From: Gammaproteobacteria bacterium
GTDB taxonomy: Bacteria > Pseudomonadota > Gammaproteobacteria > BMS3Bbin11
Assembly: GCA_030617565.1 (NCBI GenBank)
Contig: JAUWVE010000055.1
Span: 1 to 9,070, forward strand
Direction: 5' to 3'
DNA: 9,070 bases
Within the stretch, counting starts at the first letter, position 1; each line of letters begins with the position of its first letter. A program made the translations under genes and the position numbers. Of the stretch, positions 1-5,562 are shown piece by piece. The notes beneath the pieces were generated by a model. That model did not search any database and was not told the DNA's origin. It saw only the letters and a program-made list of their open reading frames with translations.

Positions 1-254
1 TCATACTGATGCTGAAAAAATCTCGTCAGGACGTCACGGACTGCAAGTGCGTCATTGAGGCAGAACGTGCCGATGGTATTCCTGCTGTGTTTACCCATAT
101 ACATGTACATTTTATTGTCACCGGCAAAGGTTTGAGTGCCAAACATGTCGAACGTGCGGTCAAGCTTTCAGCAGAGAAATACTGCTCGGCATCAATAATG
201 CTGGCGAAAGCAGTAGAAATTACGCATGATTATGAAATTATAGAAGAAGACTAA
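1..254 (+). CDS. OsmC family protein, C-terminal part (5' end outside window)
   Basis: The reading frame is open from the left edge (codons from position 3) to a TAA at 252-254, giving about 84 residues. It matches the C-terminal half of the OsmC/YhfA-like fold. An ILMLKK-SRQDV helix is followed by a strand rich in His (HIHVHF), a GKGLSAKHVERAVKLS helix and the KYCSASIMLAKAVEITHDYEI ending. The Cys of KYCSAS is the second conserved OsmC-type cysteine; the first would lie upstream of the window. Family members are small cytoplasmic proteins, some of which reduce organic hydroperoxides; the role of this subgroup is less clear. The first in-frame ATG, at 9, falls inside a conserved helix, so it is not the true start. 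The stop overlaps a strong Shine-Dalgarno sequence (see 253-320). Confidence 0.88.
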   Translation, partial: ILMLKKSRQDVTDCKCVIEAERADGIPAVFTHIHVHFIVTGKGLSAKHVERAVKLSAEKYCSASIMLAKAVEITHDYEIIEED

Positions 255-320
255 GGAGAAAGGATGCGGGACGAAGGAAAATATTGTTTTGATCTTTCGT
301 CTTTCGTCTTTAGTCTTTAG
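253..320 (+). promoter_or_regulatory. Strong Shine-Dalgarno and ATG opening an 18-codon leader ORF
   Basis: AAGGAG overlaps the TAA stop of the OsmC gene and sits five bases before an ATG at 264. This is the best ribosome-binding site in the first 2 kb. The frame it opens encodes 18 codons (MRDEGKYCFDL...) and ends at TAG 318-320, inside the heptamer array. It is not in frame with the DUF885 gene at 380. It may be a short leader peptide. It may also be the remains of the original start of the downstream gene, separated from it when the repeat array arose. The bases are visible; both interpretations are inference. Confidence 0.4.
270..301 (+). other. Possible RNA hairpin between osmC-like gene and heptamer array
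   Basis: GACGAAGG (270-277) pairs with CTTTCGTC (294-301), the first heptamer plus one base, with one G-U pair. Inside it AAAA (278-281) pairs with TTTT (287-290), leaving a five-base loop and a three-base bulge. The downstream strand continues as T-rich heptamers rather than a clean T-tract. It could weakly terminate OsmC transcription or expose the heptamer RNA. Confidence 0.35.
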
Positions 321-370
321 TCTTTCGTCTTTCGTCTTGAAACTTGAAACTTGAAACTTGAAACTTGAAA
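294..370 (+). repeat. Tandem array of 11 heptamers (6 CTTTMGT + 5 CTTGAAA)
   Basis: Eleven 7-bp units run without a break. Units 1-2 are CTTTCGT, 3-4 CTTTAGT, 5-6 CTTTCGT, and units 7-11 (336-370) are identical CTTGAAA. The CTTGAAA units carry TGA in all three forward frames and the CTTTAGT units add two TAGs, so the array is not coding. It ends nine bases before the likely ATG of the DUF885 gene. Perfect units suggest recent slippage expansion. The arrangement recalls the heptameric intergenic repeats (STRR) of cyanobacteria, but I cannot check any relationship. Confidence 0.95.
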
Positions 371-379
371 CTAAGTTCT

Positions 380-2068
380 ATGCATGACCCACAGGAAACA
401 GCCGACCGCTTCGATGCTATCCTTGATAGCTACTATAAAGCCTGGTTTCGTTATCACCCGGAGCAGGCCGTTGAGGTAGGGCATGATGCCTGTGCTGGTC
501 AGTTAAAGCCTTACGGCGATGACGATATGGGTGCCTTGATCACGCTTAATCGCGAGCTGATGTTCAGTCTTGAAGAGCTGGATGCCGAGACCCTGGATGC
601 CGACAGGTTGATCGATTATGAGCTGGCCTGGAGCAGTGCCGCACTGGAGACTGAGGAACTACTTGAGTCTGACTGGCGCTATCTTGACCCTGAGTGCTAT
701 CTGCCGGTTGAAGCAATTTATCAATTACTGATGCGTCCCGTCAGCAATTTCGAACAGGCGCTGGCTTCGCGCCTGTCCAGTATTCCGCAATACCTGCGCG
801 GTGCTCGGCAGAAACTGGGAACCCAGGCGGAAAAAATACCCTCCTTATGGATCAAGTCATCGTTACTGACTGCGCGCGAAGGGGCCCACTTTATACGCTC
901 AATTCCACGGCATCCACGGCTGTCAGAATGTAAGCAGGCGATCCCTGATTTGGCAGGTCTGGTCAGTAAGGCAGCAATAGCACTGGAGAATTTTGCCAGC
1001 TGTATCGAGAGCGATCTGCTGCCACAGGCGGCAGGCGACTTTGCCTGTGGTGAGCGACACTTCGGGCATATCCTCGGCTTTCAACATTTTCTTGATATCA
1101 ATCAGGATAAGGTCCATGCGCTGGGCCAGGAACTGTATGAGGAAACGGCTTCCCGTTTGCGTGAGGCATGCATGGTGCTAAACGGCAACGATGATGTTGC
1201 CGCTATGACAGTAAAACTGGCCGAGAACCATCCGCCCGCTGATCAACTGCTTGGTAGTTATCGCCAGTCTATGCTGGATGCACGCGCCTTCCTTGAAAAG
1301 AAGGATATCGTCAGCCTGCCGGAGACAGAGGCCCTGAGCATTATTGATACACCGGCTTTTCTGCGTCATGAAATACCCTTTGCCGCCTATGACGAGCCCT
1401 TGCCCAATGACCCCCGGCAGCAGGCCTGGTATTACGTCACGCCCTGCAGCGACGCCGAACAACTGGCACAACACGATTATGCCTCGATAGCACAGACATG
1501 CGTACATGAAGCCTGGCCTGGGCATCATCTGCAGTTTGTTACGGCAAATATGAACCCTGCTGCCCGTAGCTTGCCGAGATTGTTAAACCCATCTGCTACA
1601 TTGTATGAAGGCTGGGCATTGTATTGCGAACAAATGATGCTGGAGCAGGGCTTTAGCCAGACACCTGAGCAGGAATATATTATGCTCAGAGACCGTCTCT
1701 GGCGTGCCATGCGCATCATGCTGGATGTTGAGCTGCATTGTCGAGGACTGTCGATAGAGGATGCGGCAAAGCGTATGGTTGACGGCCTGGGTATGCATCA
1801 TGAACAGGCGGTGGCCGATCTGACATGGTACACACGCTCACCCGGTGTCCCTATGGGCTATGCAACAGGCTGGGCGATCATCAATTGCCTGCGTGAACGA
1901 CAGATGACACAGCAGGGTGATGAATTCTCTCTGAAGAGCTTTCATGACGCATTGCTTTCCGGCGGTTCCATGGCCCTGGCCCTGGTCATTCGGCGAGTAT
2001 TCGGTGATGAAGCCTGGGCGGATGTGGAGAGCGAGGTTTTTTCTGTTGCGAAGATGGAGAACTCATGA
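380..2068 (+). CDS. DUF885 family protein, zincin-like metallopeptidase fold
   Basis: This 562-residue protein belongs to DUF885, which by my recall sits in the gluzincin (peptidase MA) clan. The signature HEAWPGHHLQ is at residues 376-385. His376, Glu377 and His382 or His383 are the expected zinc and catalytic residues, and the Glu of LYEGWALY (E410) is the likely third ligand. No substrate is known for most members. Many relatives are exported lipoproteins, but this N-terminus is hydrophilic with no signal peptide, so it is probably cytoplasmic. An in-frame TTG at 365 would lie within the last heptamer; I prefer ATG 380, though its only ribosome-binding sequence is a weak TAAG. The stop overlaps the next gene's start (ATGA, 2065-2068), implying coupled translation. 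It could be a peptidase or an inactive relative. Confidence 0.85.
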   Translation: MHDPQETADRFDAILDSYYKAWFRYHPEQAVEVGHDACAGQLKPYGDDDMGALITLNRELMFSLEELDAETLDADRLIDYELAWSSAALETEELLESDWRYLDPECYLPVEAIYQLLMRPVSNFEQALASRLSSIPQYLRGARQKLGTQAEKIPSLWIKSSLLTAREGAHFIRSIPRHPRLSECKQAIPDLAGLVSKAAIALENFASCIESDLLPQAAGDFACGERHFGHILGFQHFLDINQDKVHALGQELYEETASRLREACMVLNGNDDVAAMTVKLAENHPPADQLLGSYRQSMLDARAFLEKKDIVSLPETEALSIIDTPAFLRHEIPFAAYDEPLPNDPRQQAWYYVTPCSDAEQLAQHDYASIAQTCVHEAWPGHHLQFVTANMNPAARSLPRLLNPSATLYEGWALYCEQMMLEQGFSQTPEQEYIMLRDRLWRAMRIMLDVELHCRGLSIEDAAKRMVDGLGMHHEQAVADLTWYTRSPGVPMGYATGWAIINCLRERQMTQQGDEFSLKSFHDALLSGGSMALALVIRRVFGDEAWADVESEVFSVAKMENS

Positions 2069-2457
2069 ACAGTAAACGGCCACCTGCAACGACCGGTATG
2101 CGGCACATCGCATTGAACGTTATAAAACTTGCAGAGACCGAAGCCTTCTATGAAGAGTTGTTAGGCATGCAGGTGGAATGGCGGCCTGATGAAGAGAATG
2201 TCTACCTGACCTCAGGCAATGACAACCTGGCCCTGCACAAAGTGAATGAACGTCCCTCAGGCCCACAGCATCTTGATCATATCGGCTTTATCATCGGCGA
2301 GATTGAAAGTGTGGACACCTGGTATGAATTTTTACGACAGCATGATATCGAAATCTTCAAACCACCGAAAACACATCGCGATGGGGCACGCAGTTTCTAT
2401 TGCCGCGACCCGGATGGCAATGTCGTACAGATGATTTTTCATCCACCGTTGGCGTAA
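2065..2457 (+). CDS. VOC/glyoxalase-fold metalloprotein
   Basis: At 130 residues, this is the usual length of a two-module vicinal-oxygen-chelate protein (glyoxalase I, fosfomycin resistance and extradiol dioxygenase fold). Module 1 starts at RHIALNV (H14) with FYEELLGM. Module 2 starts at LDHIGF (H72) and ends with the CRDPDGNVVQMIF signature (113-125). Probable metal positions are H14, H58 (LALHKV), H72 and Q122. The last is normally Glu; Gln serves as a zinc ligand in human glyoxalase I, so metal binding is still possible. A GGAGA lies five bases before the ATG, and the start overlaps the DUF885 stop, so the two are co-translated. The substrate cannot be assigned; a small electrophile or a lyase/isomerase role is typical. 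Confidence 0.88.
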   Translation: MNSKRPPATTGMRHIALNVIKLAETEAFYEELLGMQVEWRPDEENVYLTSGNDNLALHKVNERPSGPQHLDHIGFIIGEIESVDTWYEFLRQHDIEIFKPPKTHRDGARSFYCRDPDGNVVQMIFHPPLA

Positions 2458-2493
2458 ATGGTGTATTGATTTATGCTTTGATGTGACGGTAGT

Positions 2494-2527
2494 TGCAGGA
2501 GCATCGCACCGGCGAGACGTTCCTGCA
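2494..2527. repeat. REP-like nested palindrome
   Basis: TGCAGGA (2494-2500) is matched by TCCTGCA (2521-2527). Inside, TCGC (2504-2507) pairs with GCGA (2512-2515) around a four-base loop. No T-run follows, so it is not a classic terminator. It lies 36 bases past the VOC stop. The GCAGGAGC...GCGA pattern resembles dispersed REP-type elements, and it may protect or end the upstream mRNA. Confidence 0.55.
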
Positions 2528-2560
2528 GGAAAGATGTTTGTCTTTTCGATGTGTTAAAAC

Positions 2561-2696
2561 TAAGGAAACTCTTATTAATTCAATGAAGCCCGTCATTGCG
2601 AGCGAAGCGCGGCAATCTCATGCAATATAATTAATAGCTTGGAGATTGCCACGTCACTTCGTTCCTCGCAAAGACGAATAAACCAGAGCTTCCCTA
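2561..2696. mobile_element. Palindromic MITE-like element with TA at both ends
   Basis: The ends are imperfect inverted repeats: left TAAGGAAACTCT (2561-2572) and right AGAGCTTCCCTA (2685-2696). They match at 16 of 21 positions when extended inward. Each end starts with TA, as expected of the TA target duplication of IS630/Tc1-mariner transposons. Inside lie longer arms. CGTC/GACG and TTGCGAG/CTCGCAA are the outer pairs, CGAAG/CTTCG follows, and GGCAATCTC (2611-2619) pairs with GAGATTGCC (2642-2650) around a 22-base AT-rich loop. There is no transposase, so it would be non-autonomous. The right end forms the stop codon of uup. By memory, CGTCATTGCGAG...GGCAATCTC elements are dispersed in many proteobacterial genomes. 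Confidence 0.72.
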
Positions 2697-4559
2697 AGCA
2701 TCTAGCTCTTCCCATCGAGAATAGGCCTGTTCCAGCTCACTATCAATCTCAGCAAGTTTTTTCTGATCTTTGGCTATATCTTCTTCAGCATGTTTAAAGT
2801 AATCCGGCTCAGCCATGCTGTCATGTAATGCCTGCTGCGACTGTTCCAGCTGTTCAATCTTCTGCGGCAGTTCATCCAGCTCACGCTGAAGTTTATAGCT
2901 GAGTTTTGTCTGTTTAGTGACCCTGGATTTAGCGGTGGCTGTTTTCGGTGCAGATTTCTTTTCAGCTTTCGCTGCTGTTCGTTGGCGCATCCAGTCATCA
3001 TAACCGCCAACATATTCATCGATCACACCATCGCCTTCAAACGACAGGGTTGAAGTAACGACATCATTAATGAAGCTACGGTCGTGGCTGATCAGCAGCA
3101 GGGTTCCGCTGTAGTCGACCAGCAGTTGTTCGAGCAGGTCCAGGGTTTCAAAGTCCAGGTCATTAGTTGGCTCATCGAGTACCAGGACATTGGAGGGTCG
3201 GCAGAACATTTTCGCCAGCAGCAGACGATTTTTTTCACCGCCGGACAGGGCATTGACCGGGCTACGTGCCCGGTCAGGTGCGAAAAGAAAATCCTGCAGA
3301 TAACCAATGACGTGTTTTTCCCTGCCATTGATAGTGACCGAGTCCTTGCCGAGGGCAAGGTTATCGATCACCGTCGCATTATCATCCAGCTGGGCACGCT
3401 GTTGATCAAAGTAGGCAATATCCAGTCGGGTGCCGTGCTTTAGTCTACCTGACTGAGGTCCCAGCTCACCCAGTAACAGCCGCAGCAAGGTGGTCTTGCC
3501 CACGCCATTGGGGCCAAGTAAACCAATCTTGTCACCACGCATGATAGTAATAGAAAAGTCTTTGACTATCGGCTGCTCATCATAGGCGTAGCTGATATTC
3601 TCAGCTTCAATCACTATTTTCCCTGAGCGTTCGCTTTGCTGGATAGCAATGTTTACATTGCCAACCCGTTCACGTCGTGCCTGGCGTTGCCGGCGCAGTT
3701 CTTCCAGTGCCCTGACGCGGCCTTCATTGCGAGTACGCCGGGCCTTGATGCCCTGGCGTATCCAGCTTTCTTCAGCGGCGAGTTTTTTATCCTCCAGCGC
3801 CTCATTTTTTAGCTCTGCAGACAGCATCAGTTCACGGTTCTTACGGTATTCATCGTAATCACCCGGCCATGAAGTCAGTTGCCCTCGCTCCAGTTCAATG
3901 ATGCGCGTGGCCAGCCGCCTTACGAAGCGTCGATCATGCGAGACAAAAACCAGGCTGGTATTTTGCGCCAGCAGAAAGTCTTCCAGCCATTCAATCATGC
4001 TGATATCAAGATGGTTGGTCGGTTCGTCCAGCAGCAGTATATTGGGTTCCTGTACCAGGGCGCGACCTAGCAGAACGCGACGAGACTGGCCGCCTGACAA
4101 TGAACGAAAATCCTCATCACCGTTAAGCAACAATTTCGATAATACGATTTCTATGCGCTGGATGTAGTGCCATGCATTGGCGGAGTCAATTTTTTCCTGC
4201 GCCAGATGCATGCGATCCATGCTGGCCGGGTCGTCTATCTTACGGCTGAACTGATGGTAGTCATTAATATGCTGGCCGATTTCGCCCAGGCCAGAGGCAA
4301 TCACTGCATAGTTGGTGCCGGAGATGTCACCGGCTACGTCCTGGGACATGCGGGCAACGACCAGGCCAGTGCGGAATTGAATTTCGCCAGAATCAGGCAG
4401 GATTTCTTTAGTAAGTAGCTTTAACAGCGTTGATTTGCCGCAGCCATTGCGGCCCAGCAAAGCGATGCGTTCACCTTCTTCAATACGAAGGTTGATGTTT
4501 TCCATCAGCGTGGGATGACCAAATCCCAGGGTGATATCACGCAGGGTGACGAGACTCAT
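2694..4559 (-). CDS. uup: ABC-F family ATPase Uup
   Basis: This 621-residue soluble protein has two ABC domains and no membrane segments, as in ABC-F proteins. The first domain has Walker A GRNGCGKST (36-44), LSGGQ (154-158) and Walker B with LLLDEPTNHLD (175-185). A charged coiled-coil linker follows (about 240-305) with the Uup-like WIRQGIKARRTRNEGRVRAL stretch. The second domain has GPNGVGKTT (349-357), LSGGE (438-442) and LVLDEPTNDLD (459-469). A basic linker and a C-terminal coiled coil (about 550-618) match the nucleic-acid-binding tail of E. coli Uup. Uup limits precise transposon excision and acts on ribosomes and branched DNA. The gene is monocistronic with a perfect -10 upstream. 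It ends ...WEELDA followed by TAG, a few residues earlier than E. coli Uup as I recall it. The stop is formed by the inserted MITE end. Confidence 0.96.
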   Translation of the reverse strand: MSLVTLRDITLGFGHPTLMENINLRIEEGERIALLGRNGCGKSTLLKLLTKEILPDSGEIQFRTGLVVARMSQDVAGDISGTNYAVIASGLGEIGQHINDYHQFSRKIDDPASMDRMHLAQEKIDSANAWHYIQRIEIVLSKLLLNGDEDFRSLSGGQSRRVLLGRALVQEPNILLLDEPTNHLDISMIEWLEDFLLAQNTSLVFVSHDRRFVRRLATRIIELERGQLTSWPGDYDEYRKNRELMLSAELKNEALEDKKLAAEESWIRQGIKARRTRNEGRVRALEELRRQRQARRERVGNVNIAIQQSERSGKIVIEAENISYAYDEQPIVKDFSITIMRGDKIGLLGPNGVGKTTLLRLLLGELGPQSGRLKHGTRLDIAYFDQQRAQLDDNATVIDNLALGKDSVTINGREKHVIGYLQDFLFAPDRARSPVNALSGGEKNRLLLAKMFCRPSNVLVLDEPTNDLDFETLDLLEQLLVDYSGTLLLISHDRSFINDVVTSTLSFEGDGVIDEYVGGYDDWMRQRTAAKAEKKSAPKTATAKSRVTKQTKLSYKLQRELDELPQKIEQLEQSQQALHDSMAEPDYFKHAEEDIAKDQKKLAEIDSELEQAYSRWEELDA

Positions 4560-4596
4560 GATTAGTGATAGTTAAAATAGGGCCATGTGAGACGTC

Positions 4597-4602
4597 ATTA
4601 TA
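4597..4602 (-). promoter_or_regulatory. Probable -10 box for uup
   Basis: On the minus strand the sequence reads GGGTATAATGACG, a perfect TATAAT ending 37 bases before the uup ATG. Transcription would start near 4590, giving a leader of about 30 bases. No good TTGACA-like -35 is present at 16-18 bp, so its strength is uncertain. Confidence 0.55.
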
Positions 4603-4650
4603 CCCTGCGGGTAGTTCCGTCGGTTACAGGGACCATGGGTTGGTAAACGC

Positions 4651-4694
4651 TGAATCAACAGGCGGGAGTAAAGACTTTTGTGAATATCAGGCGG
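4651..4694. repeat. Imperfect direct repeat after rubredoxin gene
   Basis: TGAATCAACAGGCGG (4651-4665) and TGAATATCAGGCGG (4681-4694) are two near-copies 30 bp apart. They lie between the rubredoxin stop and the uup promoter. No function can be assigned and two copies may be chance. Confidence 0.3.
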
Positions 4695-4699
4695 AGAGC

Positions 4700-4873
4700 C
4701 TAATTATCGTCCAGTTCGATCATTTCAAATTCAGCCTTGGTGACCCCGCATTCCGGGCATTGCCAGCTATCGGGGATATCATCCCAGCTGGTGCCGGGTG
4801 GGACACCCTCATCGGGCAGGCCTTTTTCTTCTTCATAGACAAAACCGCATACTGCACATTGCCATTTACGCAT
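4700..4873 (-). CDS. Rubredoxin
   Basis: This is a 57-residue one-iron rubredoxin. The four iron ligands are C6 and C9 (CAVCG) and C39 and C42 (CPECG). The usual core is present: Y13, the GxPxxGVPPGTSWDDIPDSW block (18-37) and an acidic tail. It carries single electrons in the cytoplasm, typically to alkane hydroxylases or to oxygen/peroxide-reducing enzymes. No rubredoxin reductase or partner oxygenase is adjacent, so the partner is unknown. The frame stays open upstream to 5209 but that extension is not rubredoxin-like and runs across the divergent gene. ATG 4873 is therefore chosen, preceded by GGGAAAA on the minus strand. Confidence 0.95.
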   Translation of the reverse strand: MRKWQCAVCGFVYEEEKGLPDEGVPPGTSWDDIPDSWQCPECGVTKAEFEMIELDDN

Positions 4874-4905
4874 AACTGTTTTCCCGGCATTCAGAGTTTC
4901 AGTAG

Positions 4906-4922
4906 TGACAGGCTGGCTGTCA
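4906..4922. promoter_or_regulatory. Operator-like palindrome upstream of rubredoxin
   Basis: TGACAG (4906-4911) and CTGTCA (4917-4922) form perfect 6-bp arms around a five-base centre, 32 bases before the rubredoxin ATG. This could be a dimeric regulator site or a small hairpin in the rubredoxin mRNA leader. There is no evidence for a particular regulator. Confidence 0.35.
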
Positions 4923-5031
4923 GATGAATGATAGTTTAACAGGATTCTGCATTTAGATACTCTTGATATCGGTAAGGTTTGTGAAATGAGATGCAAGGCG
5001 AAGGAGTAAAGGGAATTGTGGGAGATAAAGC

Positions 5032-5061
5032 TATAATACAGTTCGGGATTTATTTTTTGAA
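5032..5061. promoter_or_regulatory. Overlapping divergent -10 boxes between rubredoxin and 5079 gene
   Basis: On the plus strand TATAAT (5032-5037) lies 41 bases before the GTG start at 5079, implying a leader of about 35 bases. On the minus strand TATTAT occupies 5038-5033. Exactly 17 bp upstream of it is TTCAAA (5061-5056), four of six matches to TTGACA, which would give rubredoxin a leader of about 150 bases. The plus-strand box lacks a clear -35. Both boxes share the symmetrical TATAATA core, as in described bidirectional bacterial promoters. The rest of 4874-5078 shows nothing else convincing apart from the palindrome at 4906. Confidence 0.45.
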
Positions 5062-5078
5062 CATACGAGGAATAGCTG

Positions 5079-5441
5079 GTGAAGTATGAAGTCTTATTGA
5101 ATGACAGACCGGTTTCAGTGAATATCAGCGAGGCCGGACTAAGGCGCCTGAAAAAAACAGCGAAACCCCTGCTAATTGAAGTCGAGCTATATTTCAGCTG
5201 TTTGATCAAAAAAGCCTGTCATTTTCGTGAATTAGAAAATATTGACGATTATGTCAGGGTGATCGATGGTCTGTATATTCACTTCAGAGCCACGATGACA
5301 CACAAGTGTTCTATTGATGAGTTTGAAAATGACAAAGCGGCTGATTTCCCGATCGTGAATCAGAAACCCTATATACCCAAATGGGTCAATCTTGATTTTT
5401 ATGGCAATGAGTGGGATGGGGAGTTTGGTTACGTGGAGTAA
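5079..5441 (+). CDS. Conserved-looking protein of unknown function, upstream of DUF2797 gene
   Basis: This encodes 120 residues starting at GTG 5079, chosen because GAGG (5067-5070) sits eight bases before it. The only other early start, ATG 5085, is worse placed. I do not recognise a named family. The order is an N-terminal strand pair (KYEVLLNDRPVSVNI) and a helix with a basic patch (RRLKKTAK). Next come LLIEVELYFSCLIKKACHF with C41 and C47, a middle strand with C77 (THKCSID), and a C-terminus with PKWVNLDF and an acidic aromatic end. There is no signal peptide or membrane segment. I recall similar small proteins beside DUF2797 genes in other gammaproteobacteria, but this is unverified. The three cysteines could bind metal. 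It probably shares a transcription unit with the next gene. Confidence 0.75.
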   Translation: MKYEVLLNDRPVSVNISEAGLRRLKKTAKPLLIEVELYFSCLIKKACHFRELENIDDYVRVIDGLYIHFRATMTHKCSIDEFENDKAADFPIVNQKPYIPKWVNLDFYGNEWDGEFGYVE

Positions 5442-5516
5442 CCCCTGACTGCTGCCCTGCTTGCCAGCTTATGTAAGAACAGACAGTATTGCTGCATGTT
5501 ATCAACGGGTTTTGTG

Positions 5517-5525
5517 TGATATAAA
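5517..5525 (+). promoter_or_regulatory. Possible extended -10 promoter for DUF2797 gene
   Basis: TGATATAAA matches the extended -10 form (TG, one base, then TATAAA) and ends 37 bases before ATG 5563. No -35 is clear, as is usual for extended -10 sites. It would give the DUF2797 gene its own promoter in addition to read-through from 5079. Confidence 0.35.
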
Positions 5526-5562
5526 TCTGAATAATTATTTTTCGACGAGAACGTTAAACGCC

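Noticed and set aside
264..370. Heptamer array as a frame-switching phase-variation tract joining ATG 264 to the DUF885 frame
   Set aside because: One extra unit would align the frames, but the five CTTGAAA units carry TGA in all three frames, so no unit number allows read-through.
294..370. CRISPR-like array
   Set aside because: The units are 7-bp direct tandem repeats with no spacers.
365..379. TTG 365 as the start of the DUF885 protein
   Set aside because: The codon lies in the last repeat unit with no ribosome site, and ATG 380 is nearby and in frame.
2591..2676. Simple bidirectional intrinsic terminator
   Set aside because: The stem is long, but no T-tract follows on either strand, and the outer TA-bounded inverted repeats point to an inserted element. 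It may still influence transcript ends.
3084..4418. Plus-strand open frames opposite uup
   Set aside because: They are antisense to an intact ABC-F gene and have no recognisable domain or ribosome site.
4874..5209. N-terminal extension of rubredoxin to 169 residues
   Set aside because: The extra 112 residues show no domain, cover the divergent promoter region and overlap the well-supported gene at 5079. The 57-residue form is the normal rubredoxin length.
5461..5562. TTG 5461 start for DUF2797
   Set aside because: It adds 34 residues not typical of the family and includes the likely promoter; ATG 5563 matches the usual N-terminus.
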